Source of the DNA: Flavobacteria bacterium BAL38
Lineage (GTDB): Bacteria; Bacteroidota; Bacteroidia; Flavobacteriales; Flavobacteriaceae
Assembly: GCA_000169355.1 (NCBI GenBank)
Contig: AAXX01000003.1
Span: 167,325 to 231,324 of the forward strand
Direction: 5' to 3'
DNA length: 64,000 bases
In this document: positions 54,747 to 63,116 of the stretch, in pieces
Layout: every line of letters begins with the position of its first letter
Position numbering within the stretch: the stretch's first letter is position 1
The notes under the pieces: model-generated
Seen by the model: only the letters and a program-made list of their open reading frames with translations
Databases searched by the model: none
Told to the model about the DNA's origin: nothing
Translations under genes and position numbers: made by a program

Positions 54747-55001
54747 ATGGAAATGGCTTCCTTCCCAAGTTTATTAAGAACTCTAGCAATTATAATTTTA
54801 TGCTACTATTTGTTTAAATTTTTTATGCGAATTTTTGCTCCTATTCTAATGCAAAAAGCGGTGAATAAAATGCAAGAAAAAATGCAGGAACAATATAAAC
54901 AGCAACAAGAAAAACAAAGTAGAGCTTCACAAGCAAGCGCACCAACTCCAAAACCTAAAAAAGAAGTAGGTGAATACATTGACTATGAAGAAGTGAAATA
55001 G
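54747..55001 (+). CDS. DUF4834-like small membrane protein
   Basis: 84 aa. One N-terminal membrane segment (I-I-I-L-C-Y-Y-L-F-K-F-F), a basic/glutamine-rich coiled stretch (M-Q-E-K-M-Q-E-Q-Y-K-Q-Q), a Pro/Ala linker, and the C-terminal G-E-Y-I-D-Y-E-E-V-K typical of DUF4834. Function unknown; commonly next to the YfhO-type gene in Flavobacteriaceae, as here. Confidence 0.85.
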   Translation: MEMASFPSLLRTLAIIILCYYLFKFFMRIFAPILMQKAVNKMQEKMQEQYKQQQEKQSRASQASAPTPKPKKEVGEYIDYEEVK

Positions 55002-55022
55002 TCATTTAAATTTAATAGCACT

Positions 55023-55050
55023 AAGGATATTTTAACAATATCCTTTTTTT
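55023..55050 (+). terminator. Terminator after the DUF4834 gene
   Basis: 8-bp stem AAGGATAT with a 7-nt loop followed by a T run. Confidence 0.75.
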
Positions 55051-55081
55051 AGTTAATTTAGCACCTTATTTTATTATACTT

Positions 55082-57508
55082 ATGAAGAATTTAAAAGCAT
55101 TATATCCTCATTTATTAGTTTTAGTTGGATTTATTTTGGTTGCTCTTATCTATTTTTATCCTGTTTTGCAAGGGAATAAAATTTTTCAATCGGATATTGT
55201 GCAATATACCGGAATGGCAAAAGAGCAAATCGATTTCAGAAAAGAAACAGGTGAGGAGCCTTACTGGACTAACAGTGCTTTTGGAGGAATGCCAACGTAC
55301 CAATTAGGTGCAAAATATCCAAACGACGTAATCGGAATGCTAGACGATGCGTTACGCTTTTTACCACGCCCAGCAGATTATTTATTTCTTTATTTCTTAG
55401 GGTTTTATGTGTTGTTGATGGTGTTAAAAGTAGATCCATTAAAAGCGTTTTTTGGAGCATTAGCCTTTGGGTTGTCAACTTATTTGATTATAATTTTAGG
55501 TGTTGGGCACAATGCTAAAGCGCATGCAATTGCCTATATGCCAATGGTGGTTGCCGGAGTTTTATTAGTCTTCCAAAGAAAATATATTATTGGAGGTTTG
55601 CTAACTATGGTAGCAGCCGCATTAGAAATTAATGCGAATCACTTCCAAATGACCTATTATTTATTATTGTTATTATTGATTATTGCCGTATACTATATTG
55701 TAATAGCGGTTAAAAATAAAGAATTCAAAGAATTAGGAAAAGTTATTGGAGTATTTGCTGTAGCTGGAATTTTAGCCATAGGAGCCAATGCAACTAATTT
55801 AATGGCAACTTCCGAGTATGCTAAATTTTCTACTCGTAATAATAGTGAATTAACGTTTAATCCAGATGGTTCTCCAAAGACAGATAGCAATGCCATGTCT
55901 TATGATTACATCACTGAATACAGCTACGGAGTTGCCGAAAGTTTAAACTTAATTGCACCCGGACTTTTTGGAGGTTCTAACAATGAAAATTTAGGAATTG
56001 AATCTGAAACCTATCAAAATTTTGTAGCACAAGGCTATCCAGCTGACCAAGTGCAAGGTTTTGTAGAACATGCACCTGCCTATTGGGGAAATCAGCCAAT
56101 TGTTGCAGCACCAGCCTATATTGGGGTAGTTGTGTTTTTCTTTTTTGTTATGGCGTTTTTTGTTGAAAAACGAAACATTAAATATTTGTTTTTAGCAGGA
56201 GCTATTTTTTCATTATTACTTTCTTGGGGTAAAAACTTCAGTTTTTTAACGGATTTCTTTATAAATTATATTCCTTTTTATAATAAATTCAGAGCGGTTT
56301 CATCCATTCAAGTTATTTTGGAATTATGTATTACGGCTTTAGCAATTGTTGGATTGTACAAATTTTTCAAACAAGACGAAAAAGTAAAATGGAATGCCCT
56401 TTGGAAATCTGGAGCCATTACTTTCGGACTTTTAGTGATTTTATTCTTGATCAAAGGAATGTTTGCTTTTTCTTCTGCAAACGATGCAATGTACGCGCAA
56501 GCGTATGGAGATGATTTCATTAGAACATTAAAAATAGATAGAGCAGCGTTGTATACTTCTGATGTTTTGCGTTCGATGTTGTTTGTAGGATTAACATTTG
56601 GAGTTTTGTTTTTATTTGTAAAAAACCTGATGAAAGAAACTACAGCAATTATTATAGTGGGAGTTTTAATGGTTTTTGACTTGTTTATGGTAGATAAACG
56701 TTATGTAAACAATAATCCAGACCAGTTTAGAAGTACAAGAGAAGTGGATATGCCTTTTACACCATCTGATGCCGATCAAATAATTTTAGCAGATACGACA
56801 CATTTCAGAGTTTTTGAAGTAGAAGGCGGAATGAGCAACGCAAGAACATCGTATTTCCACAAATCAATTGGAGGTTATCATGCAGCGAAACCAAGAAGAA
56901 TGCAACAATTGTTCGATTACCAAATCGCTAAAAATAACGTTCGTGTTCTTAACATGTTAAACGTAAAATATGTCATCCAATCCGATGAAAACGGACAAAA
57001 ATTAGCCTTAACAAATCCTGCTGCTAATGGAAATGCTTGGTTTGTTGAGAAAGTCAAGATAGTAAAATCTGCCAATGAAGAAATGAAAGCGTTGGATAGT
57101 TTAGATACGAAAAATGAAGCAACGTTTTCGACTCCGTTATATCGTAAAGGAGTATATAAATTTGAAACTGGTAAAGATTCATTGTCTACAATTCAATTAG
57201 TTTCATATAAACCAAATCATTTAAAATACATTTCAAATAATTCTAAAAATGGCTTCGCTGTTTTCTCTGAAATGTATTATAAAAACGGTTGGAAAGCCAA
57301 AATTGATGGAAAGGATGCTAGAATACATAATGTAAACTACGTTTTAAGAGGCTTAGAAATTCCAGCAGGAAAACATACTATCGAATTCAAATTTGAACCA
57401 GAAGTGGTAAAAACAGGAAGTACAATTGCACTATTCAGTTCAATTGGAATGCTTATATTGATTGGAGCAGGAGTTTATTTGGAGAGAAAGAAAAAGACTG
57501 AAGATTAA
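55082..57508 (+). CDS. YfhO-family membrane protein
   Basis: 808 aa. About 12 membrane segments in the first 560 residues with a GT-C-like outer loop after the first span (S-D-I-V-Q-Y-T-G-M and S-A-F-G-G-M-P-T-Y-Q), a periplasmic beta-rich domain (N-G-W-K-A-K-I-D-G-K-D-A-R), and a final span. YfhO proteins are associated with glycosylation of lipoteichoic acid in Firmicutes; in Bacteroidota the acceptor is unknown. Confidence 0.88.
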   Translation: MKNLKALYPHLLVLVGFILVALIYFYPVLQGNKIFQSDIVQYTGMAKEQIDFRKETGEEPYWTNSAFGGMPTYQLGAKYPNDVIGMLDDALRFLPRPADYLFLYFLGFYVLLMVLKVDPLKAFFGALAFGLSTYLIIILGVGHNAKAHAIAYMPMVVAGVLLVFQRKYIIGGLLTMVAAALEINANHFQMTYYLLLLLLIIAVYYIVIAVKNKEFKELGKVIGVFAVAGILAIGANATNLMATSEYAKFSTRNNSELTFNPDGSPKTDSNAMSYDYITEYSYGVAESLNLIAPGLFGGSNNENLGIESETYQNFVAQGYPADQVQGFVEHAPAYWGNQPIVAAPAYIGVVVFFFFVMAFFVEKRNIKYLFLAGAIFSLLLSWGKNFSFLTDFFINYIPFYNKFRAVSSIQVILELCITALAIVGLYKFFKQDEKVKWNALWKSGAITFGLLVILFLIKGMFAFSSANDAMYAQAYGDDFIRTLKIDRAALYTSDVLRSMLFVGLTFGVLFLFVKNLMKETTAIIIVGVLMVFDLFMVDKRYVNNNPDQFRSTREVDMPFTPSDADQIILADTTHFRVFEVEGGMSNARTSYFHKSIGGYHAAKPRRMQQLFDYQIAKNNVRVLNMLNVKYVIQSDENGQKLALTNPAANGNAWFVEKVKIVKSANEEMKALDSLDTKNEATFSTPLYRKGVYKFETGKDSLSTIQLVSYKPNHLKYISNNSKNGFAVFSEMYYKNGWKAKIDGKDARIHNVNYVLRGLEIPAGKHTIEFKFEPEVVKTGSTIALFSSIGMLILIGAGVYLERKKKTED

Positions 57509-57532
57509 CGATTTTTGAACTTGAATATTTTG

Positions 57533-57540
57533 TAAATTTG
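57533..57540 (+). promoter_or_regulatory. Promoter of the small-protein/nucleotidyltransferase pair
   Basis: TAAATTTG with a TTG at 57515-57517; 21 nt before the ATG at 57562. Confidence 0.55.
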
Positions 57541-57561
57541 AAAGAATATCTGTCAAAAAAA

Positions 57562-57726
57562 ATGAAGGCAAAATTGAATCACGATAAACCCGAAAAGTTA
57601 GAAGCTAAACGAATAGCAGAAGTAAAATCGCTATCTTATGTAGAACGATTAGAGCGCTTGATGGTTATTATTGAGCTCTCTTATACTTTAAAAAATGCTC
57701 CCAAAATTTATCCCATTAAGAAATGA
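57562..57726 (+). CDS. Small helical protein paired with a nucleotidyltransferase
   Basis: 54 aa from the ATG at 57562; the TTG at 57538 falls within the -7 box and is rejected. Highly charged and helical (A-K-R-I-A-E-V-K-S-L-S-Y-V-E-R-L-E-R-L), ending P-K-I-Y-P-I-K-K. Stop overlaps the next start by 4 bp (ATGA). No family recognised; position suggests a partner or antitoxin-like role for the nucleotidyltransferase. Confidence 0.7.
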   Translation: MKAKLNHDKPEKLEAKRIAEVKSLSYVERLERLMVIIELSYTLKNAPKIYPIKK

Positions 57727-58190
57727 TTACACAAATTTTAAATATTTGGAAATCTTTTCAAAAACATAATGTAAAGTACATCACTATTGGTGGTTTTGCA
57801 GTTAATATTTATGGTTATAACAGAAATACGGGAGATTTAGATATTTTAATTGAGGATTCCATTGAAAATAGAAAGAATCTAAGAAAAGCTTTTGTAGATA
57901 TTGGTATAGGAGATTTTGAATCTATTGAAACCATGCAATTTATTCCTGGCTGGACAGATTTTACATTAGATTTTGGACTTCGTTTAGACGTTATGACTTC
58001 TGTAAAGGGTTTGGAGGATAAATCATTTGATTCTCTTTTGTCTGATGCTACAATTCTAATGATAGGAGATACTCCGGTTAATTTTATTGATTATAAAAAT
58101 CTTATCATAGCAAAAAAATCAACAAACAGACTCAAGGATCAATTAGATATAGAAGAATTAGGTAAATTAAACGATAATATTGATTCATAA
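57723..58190 (+). CDS. Nucleotidyltransferase-fold protein
   Basis: 155 aa. Beta-polymerase-type nucleotidyltransferase signature G-G-F-A-V-N-I-Y-G-Y-N-R-N-T-G-D-L-D-I-L, with the two metal-binding Asp of D-L-D and a possible third in F-G-L-R-L-D-V-M. Related folds occur in AbiEii and MNT toxins/antitoxins and in substrate-modifying transferases. Translationally coupled to the 54-aa protein. Target unknown. Confidence 0.82.
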   Translation: MITQILNIWKSFQKHNVKYITIGGFAVNIYGYNRNTGDLDILIEDSIENRKNLRKAFVDIGIGDFESIETMQFIPGWTDFTLDFGLRLDVMTSVKGLEDKSFDSLLSDATILMIGDTPVNFIDYKNLIIAKKSTNRLKDQLDIEELGKLNDNIDS

Positions 58191-58197
58191 CTGAATT

Positions 58198-59490
58198 TTG
58201 AAAACAAAAAAAATACTCATCATTTCCTATTACTGGCCACCAGCTGGAGGTCCGGGAGTACAGCGTTGGTTGAAATTTGTTAAGTTTTTACCCGATTTTA
58301 ATATCGAGCCTCACGTTTATATTCCTGAAAATCCAACGTATCCTTTAATTGATGAGAAATTATTGAGTGAAGTTTCAGATAAAGCCATTATCATCAAACA
58401 ACCTATTTTTGAACCTTACGGATTAGCCTCTGTTTTTTCGAAAAATAAGACCAAAAAAATCAGTTCAGGTATAATTCCGAATCAAAAAAAGCAATCGTTT
58501 GTAGAAAAAACAATGCTTTGGATTCGTGGCAACGTTTTTATTCCAGATGCAAGAGTGTTTTGGGTAAAACCTTCGGTTAAGTTTTTGAAAGAATACCTTC
58601 AAGAAAATCAGATTGATACGATAATTACAACCGGTCCGCCACATAGTTTGCATTTGATAGGTTTACAATTGAAAAAAGAACTAAACATCACTTGGTTAGC
58701 CGATTTTCGTGATCCTTGGACAACCATTGGCTATCACAAACAACTAAAATTGAGTTCTTGGGCAGCCAAAAAGCATAAAAATTTAGAAAAGGAAGTCATG
58801 AATACATGTGACCGACTTTTAGTAACTTCCCCAACAACAAAAACCGAATTTGAAGCTATTACTTCTAAACCAATCGAGGTGATTACAAATGGTTACGATG
58901 TAGAAAAAGTGATTAAGAAACCAATGGACGAAAAATTTACATTGGCGCACATTGGTTCGTTTTTATCGGCTAGAAATCCGAGAATATTATGGAAAGCGCT
59001 GAAAGAACTTACGAAAGAAAATCCCGAATTCAAAAAACAATTCCAATTAAAGTTAATAGGAGCGGTGAGTGCTGAGGTGCTTCAAGCATTAAAAGAATTT
59101 AAGTTGGAGAAATACGTGAATCATTTGGGCTATTTGCCTCATGATGAAGCCATAATCGAACAAAGAAGTTCGCAAGTTTTGTTACTTATCGAAATTGATT
59201 CAGAAGAAACTAAATGTATTATTCCTGGGAAATTATTCGAATATATGGTTTCAGAACGCCCAATAATCGCTATTGGACCTGAAAACGCAGATTTCGCTCA
59301 AATCATAAAAGATACCAATACAGGAACTTTTTTTAAATACGACGAATTAGAAGCTTTAAAAGCACAAATTCTGACTTGTTTTGAACAATTTCAAAAAGAA
59401 AATTTAAAAGTGTATCCTGTTGGCTTACAACAATACAGCAGAAAAGCATTGACAGAAAAATTAGCCAAACTGCTAATTACTAATAACTAA
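58198..59490 (+). CDS. Family-4-like glycosyltransferase, TTG start
   Basis: 430 aa. GT-B fold: I-S-Y-Y-W-P-P-A-G-G-P-G-V-Q-R-W at the N-terminus (nucleotide-sugar glycosyltransferase with the G-G-x-G-V loop), T-T-G-P-P-H-S, L-A-D-F-R-D-P-W, V-I-T-N-G-Y-D, and I-P-G-K-L-F-E-Y near the donor site. The start is TTG at 58198: the motif begins only eight codons later and no ATG is available. The 3' end of the frame runs into a heptamer array. Followed at 18 bases by a flippase gene. Confidence 0.9.
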   Translation: MKTKKILIISYYWPPAGGPGVQRWLKFVKFLPDFNIEPHVYIPENPTYPLIDEKLLSEVSDKAIIIKQPIFEPYGLASVFSKNKTKKISSGIIPNQKKQSFVEKTMLWIRGNVFIPDARVFWVKPSVKFLKEYLQENQIDTIITTGPPHSLHLIGLQLKKELNITWLADFRDPWTTIGYHKQLKLSSWAAKKHKNLEKEVMNTCDRLLVTSPTTKTEFEAITSKPIEVITNGYDVEKVIKKPMDEKFTLAHIGSFLSARNPRILWKALKELTKENPEFKKQFQLKLIGAVSAEVLQALKEFKLEKYVNHLGYLPHDEAIIEQRSSQVLLLIEIDSEETKCIIPGKLFEYMVSERPIIAIGPENADFAQIIKDTNTGTFFKYDELEALKAQILTCFEQFQKENLKVYPVGLQQYSRKALTEKLAKLLITNN

Positions 59491-59503
59491 ATACTATTCA
59501 CTC
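59469..59503. repeat. ACT heptamer array overlapping the glycosyltransferase 3' end
   Basis: ACT at 59469, 59479, 59486, 59493 and 59500 (steps of 10, 7, 7, 7). Encodes the last residues L-L-I-T-N-N and the stop codon. Confidence 0.65.
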
Positions 59504-59508
59504 AAAAT

Positions 59509-60972
59509 ATGGGAATTGTCATCAAACAATCGATTAAAAATACCATCATTACCTACATAGGTTTTGGAATTGGTGCGATTAACACATTGTTTATGTATGC
59601 TCAATTTCTTGGCGATACTTTTTATGGTTTAGTTGGTTTTATTTTGTCGGCAGCTAATATTATGATGCCTTTAATGGCTTTTGGAGTGCATAATACCTTG
59701 GTAAAATTTTATAATGAATATGATTCTGATGCAAAAAAATCGCAGTTTCTAACATTTGTTTTGCTTTTACCTTTGCTAACAATTCTTCCAATCAGCTTAA
59801 TCGGTTATTTCGGATATCATGAAATTGCAGAATTATTATCGCAAAAAAATGCAATTGTTTATGATTATGTTTGGCAAATTCCAGTAATTGGACTTTGTAT
59901 GGGGTATTTTGAAATTTTTTATGCTTGGGTAAAAGTCCATTTACAATCGGTTTACGGTAGTTTTGTAAAAGAAGTTTTGCTCCGAATTCTAATTTCAATC
60001 TTTTTGTTTGCCGTATATTTTGATTACATTTCTCCAAAAGAATTCGTTTTTGCTTTAATGGGAATCTATTTCGTAACTCTTGTGGTGATGTTTTTTTATG
60101 CTATGCGAGTAAAAAAACCAAGTTTTAATTTTGTTTTTCCTGATAATGCTAAAGCCGTTTTAACGTATTGTTTTTTTATTATTTTATCGGGTAGTGTAGC
60201 TACCTTGTTGTTAGATGTAGATAAATTTATGCTTAATTTTTATATCGATATTGATAATATTGCTTTTTATTCGGTTGCTATTTTTATTGCGACAGTTATT
60301 GCGGTTCCTAGTCGTGCAATGCATCAAATTACGTATCCAATTACGGCAAAATTAATGAGCGATAAAAAGCAAGATGAACTGAATGAGTTGTATAAAAAGT
60401 CTTCCATTACGTTACAAGTTATTGGCGGTTTAATTTTGATAGGAATTTTAGTTAATATAAACGAATTATATACTGTTTTGCCTTTAGGTTATAGTGAAGG
60501 AATTGCAGTGGTTTTCTTAATTGGAATTTCTAAGTATTTCGATTTGATTTTAGGGAACAATAATGCTATTATATTTAATTCAAAATATTACAAAGCAGTT
60601 TTGTTTTTAGGATTATTCTTAGTTTTTTTAACAATTTCATTAAACATGATCTTTATTCCGCTTTATGGATTGAATGGAGCAGCAATTGCAACGTTAATAT
60701 CGATTACGTTATATAGTTTAGCTAAATTACTTTTTGTAGTGTTTAAAATGAAGTTATATCCGTTTACAAAAAACACAATACTAGCTTTGGTTATTGCAGT
60801 TGTAAGTTTTGTATTGTTTTATTATTGGGATTTTCCTTTTCATCCTTTTGTTAATATTATTCTGAAATCTATTTTAGTGAGTTTGTTTTATGTAGGATTG
60901 AGTTATTATTTAAAGATTTCTTCGGATATTAATTTTGTAATGAATTCTGTTTTCAAGAGAATATTCAAGTAA
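59509..60972 (+). CDS. Polysaccharide flippase (MATE/MVF-type, Wzx-like)
   Basis: 487 aa, about 14 membrane segments, opening I-K-Q-S-I-K-N-T-I-I-T-Y-I-G-F-G-I-G-A-I-N-T, the pattern of oligosaccharide flippases. Conserved loops L-L-D-V-D-K-F-M-L and P-L-Y-G-L-N-G-A-A-I-A-T. Probably moves a lipid-linked oligosaccharide across the inner membrane; paired with the preceding glycosyltransferase. Confidence 0.9.
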   Translation: MGIVIKQSIKNTIITYIGFGIGAINTLFMYAQFLGDTFYGLVGFILSAANIMMPLMAFGVHNTLVKFYNEYDSDAKKSQFLTFVLLLPLLTILPISLIGYFGYHEIAELLSQKNAIVYDYVWQIPVIGLCMGYFEIFYAWVKVHLQSVYGSFVKEVLLRILISIFLFAVYFDYISPKEFVFALMGIYFVTLVVMFFYAMRVKKPSFNFVFPDNAKAVLTYCFFIILSGSVATLLLDVDKFMLNFYIDIDNIAFYSVAIFIATVIAVPSRAMHQITYPITAKLMSDKKQDELNELYKKSSITLQVIGGLILIGILVNINELYTVLPLGYSEGIAVVFLIGISKYFDLILGNNNAIIFNSKYYKAVLFLGLFLVFLTISLNMIFIPLYGLNGAAIATLISITLYSLAKLLFVVFKMKLYPFTKNTILALVIAVVSFVLFYYWDFPFHPFVNIILKSILVSLFYVGLSYYLKISSDINFVMNSVFKRIFK

Positions 60973-61146
60973 TACTAGTTCGCAAAGCCGCTAAGAACCA
61001 TTTTTTAAAAATATAAGTCATTTAAGTTTGTTTTCTATGTTGATTATGTCAAGTGAAACGTCCGAATCTTCGGGCTAAAAACACTCGCAAAGCATGGCTA
61101 TGAATCTATGTGTTTAAAAAAGTTTAAAAGTTCAGATAAGTGATTT

Positions 61147-61232
61147 TTTGACTTTGACTTTGATATTGCTTTTTGATATTGCTTTTTGATATTGCTTTTT
61201 GAATTTGCTTTTTGACTTTGACTTTGCGCTTG
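61147..61232. repeat. CAAnnn hexamer array with embedded 13-bp tandem repeat
   Basis: On the minus strand units begin CAA every six or seven bases (CAAAGT, CAATAT, CAAAAAG and similar). Inside it TGATATTGCTTTT is repeated three times exactly and once with changes (61161-61212). Same type as 12678-12717. Confidence 0.7.
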
Positions 61233-61236
61233 AATA

Positions 61237-61275
61237 CAAAAAATCCTGCTTCATCTTCCCAGAATCCGCAGGATT
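61237..61275 (-). terminator. Terminator of the 61308 gene
   Basis: Stem AATCCTGC (61242-61249) with GCAGGATT (61268-61275), 18-nt loop, followed on the minus strand by a T run. Confidence 0.7.
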
Positions 61276-61307
61276 AAAACAAACTAACCAACCAATTATT
61301 ATTATTA

Positions 61308-61991
61308 TTATCTCTTAACTTCTAAAGTTTCTCTTTTGATTTCTTTTACGTCATCATCAGACATTTTTGCTTTAGAACCGTCTTTTCTGTAGTAGTAATA
61401 GTCATTTTCATTCTCGTCATCTCCATAATCATTTCCGTTTCCATAACCACCATTTCCTCCAGAATAATGTGTTCCTCTAGGGTTGTAATAATAGCTACTA
61501 TTCATAGCATTAATAAATCCATAAACATCTACAATTCGGCCTCTTCTGTCGTAAATAATTCGCATATTCCCAACTCTTGTTACAGCAAAGCTATTGTAGC
61601 TCATGTATATTGTTCCAATACGTTTTACTCTTCCAAAAGCGTCGTAGTTAACGTAAACATTTCCAACGCGTCTTACTCTACCAAAATTATCATGCTCTAC
61701 ACGGATTCCTCTTTCAGATGGACCATAATAACCTCTAACTCCAGGAGCGCCATTTGTTCTATTTACAGTGTTTCTTGATCCTGAAGGTCTTGTATTGAAG
61801 TCAAATTCCCCATTTGGAAACAACATAAACTCAATCCCGCGTTCTCTAAAAATAATAGGTTCTGCATCTCTATAGTCAATGTAATACCCTCTTCTATCTG
61901 TGTTGTCAGAAAAAACAGGATTTTCTGACGCATAAGCCATACTTCCTACCAGTATGAAGCTGGCTACTACTAAAAGTGTAATTTTTTTCAT
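61308..61991 (-). CDS. Secreted protein of unknown function with tyrosine/arginine repeats
   Basis: 227 aa from the ATG at 61991, which opens the signal peptide (M-K-K-I-T-L-L-V-V, ending A-Y-A-S). The longer frame to 62087 is not used. The middle carries four repeats of about 18 residues (V-R-R-V-G-N-V-Y-V-N-Y-D-A-F-G-R; V-K-R-I-G-T-I-Y-M-S-Y-N-S-F; V-T-R-V-G-N-M-R-I-I-Y-D-R-R-G-R) resembling YD-type strands. Then a Gly/Tyr/Asn-rich region and a charged tail. Family not recognised. Confidence 0.75.
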   Translation of the reverse strand: MKKITLLVVASFILVGSMAYASENPVFSDNTDRRGYYIDYRDAEPIIFRERGIEFMLFPNGEFDFNTRPSGSRNTVNRTNGAPGVRGYYGPSERGIRVEHDNFGRVRRVGNVYVNYDAFGRVKRIGTIYMSYNSFAVTRVGNMRIIYDRRGRIVDVYGFINAMNSSYYYNPRGTHYSGGNGGYGNGNDYGDDENENDYYYYRKDGSKAKMSDDDVKEIKRETLEVKR

Positions 61992-62131
61992 AATACAACA
62001 ATTTAAAAAGTTTGGCAACTTCATTTTAAAACTCGTTTCTAAAACGGTTGCTTGATAAAGTATTTCCAATTGCCGTGCCAAACTCAAAAAAAGTGTTGTG
62101 AACGATTTGTTAATGAGTTGTTATTAAATAA

Positions 62132-62166
62132 AAAAAGAACGCTAACTTACTGATAGCGTTCTTTTT
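62132..62166 (-). terminator. Terminator of the small membrane protein genes
   Basis: 13-bp stem AAAAAGAACGCTA with a 9-nt loop and T run on the minus strand. Confidence 0.85.
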
Positions 62167-62182
62167 AATTATTTTAAAAGTC

Positions 62183-62509
62183 TTATTGTAGTCTTTGTCT
62201 TCTCATCATTTCTTGTTGCATTTGTAATAATCCTTCTTCCCCAAGTGTAACAACTACGGTAATTATTATAATTAAGAAAATAGCACCTACTACAAGACCA
62301 ATTATATTTAATATCTTACCTATTTTTAAGTTATTATAGTTAGAATATATTGTTGGGTTTTCAGCATACAATTTGTTGTCTTTATTAGCTAAAACAACAC
62401 CAATGATTCCAAAAATAACACTAAATATACCATAACAACAAATTGTTAATACTGATAATATACCTAAAACAAGTACTATTGTAGCATTAGGTAATTTTTG
62501 ATTTTCCAT
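62183..62509 (-). CDS. CCC-motif-type small membrane protein
   Basis: 108 aa, two membrane segments (V-L-G-I-L-S-V-L-T-I-C-C-Y-G-I and I-I-G-L-V-V-G-A-I-F-L-I-I-I) separated by a loop with N-P-x-x-Y-x-N-Y-N-N-L-K-I-G-K. The I-C-C-Y-G stretch and length match the flavobacterial CCC-motif/DUF4190-like proteins. Role unknown; 12 bases after the DUF2752 gene. Confidence 0.8.
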   Translation of the reverse strand: MENQKLPNATIVLVLGILSVLTICCYGIFSVIFGIIGVVLANKDNKLYAENPTIYSNYNNLKIGKILNIIGLVVGAIFLIIIITVVVTLGEEGLLQMQQEMMRRQRLQ

Positions 62510-62521
62510 AAAATATAAAGT

Positions 62522-62812
62522 TTAATTGGTTACAGTGTTTAAATAAATTTTAATAAAATAAGCTACTAAGATGACAACGGCATTTAAAATAGCACTTGTA
62601 ATTACTAACTTAGTATAATTCCTTTTTTTGTCAAATAGGTGTAAACCTAAAAGAATAAAAAACAATGCTAAAGTATAAATAGCAGGGAACATTTTAAAGG
62701 CTTCGTAAAACTCACCTTCGAGTAAAAATGCAATTGCTCTTTGTGTTCCACAACCCGGACATTCGACTCCAAAAAGTTGTTTGTTCATACAAGGCAACAT
62801 ATGTTCTTCCAT
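62522..62812 (-). CDS. DUF2752 membrane protein
   Basis: 96 aa. Starts L-P-C-M-N-K-Q-L-F-G-V-E-C-P-G-C-G-T-Q-R-A; the C-P-G-C-G-T-Q-R-A motif defines DUF2752. Two membrane segments follow. Probably co-transcribed with the CCC-motif gene. Biochemical function unknown. Confidence 0.9.
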   Translation of the reverse strand: MEEHMLPCMNKQLFGVECPGCGTQRAIAFLLEGEFYEAFKMFPAIYTLALFFILLGLHLFDKKRNYTKLVITSAILNAVVILVAYFIKIYLNTVTN

Positions 62813-62887
62813 ACTAATTTTTAACTTAAAATTGCTTTACAAGTTTACAAAAAAAAGTTCAGAAACAAATACTAATTTTAAAAACAC

Positions 62888-62895
62888 TACTTTTG
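62888..62895 (+). promoter_or_regulatory. -7 box for the 62931-63660 gene pair
   Basis: TACTTTTG, 35 nt before the ATG at 62931. Confidence 0.55.
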
Positions 62896-62930
62896 AAAAG
62901 TTAAAAAAGTACAATTTAAGAAAGAAGAAT

Positions 62931-63116
62931 ATGAAGCAATTTTCATACATTTTGATGTTTGCAGCAGTCGGAATTTTTGCCATGATTGAACAATCAAAAC
63001 CAGCTCCAAATCGATTTATTATGATAGGAGCAATGGCAGTTTTTATGTTTGGATTATTCCGTTTAATGAAAAAAATACCCTCTAAAAACGAAGAAGAAAA
63101 TGACACAGAAATTTGA
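62931..63116 (+). CDS. Small two-span membrane protein
   Basis: 61 aa from the ATG at 62931; the frame is open to 62781 but that part overlaps the promoter and the divergent gene. Two hydrophobic segments (Y-I-L-M-F-A-A-V-G-I-F-A-M and I-M-I-G-A-M-A-V-F-M-F-G-L) and a charged tail. Overlaps the Smr gene by 17 bp. Family not recognised. Confidence 0.75.
   Translation: MKQFSYILMFAAVGIFAMIEQSKPAPNRFIMIGAMAVFMFGLFRLMKKIPSKNEEENDTEI

Larger units (their letters stand above)
60973..61307. other. 335-bp intergenic region without genes
   Basis: Holds degenerate repeats only: CGCAAAGCCGCTAAG near the left end, an ACTCGCAAAGCATGG stretch, then the hexamer/13-mer array (61147-61232) and the terminator of the next minus-strand gene (61237-61275). 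No ORF with coding character. Confidence 0.75.
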
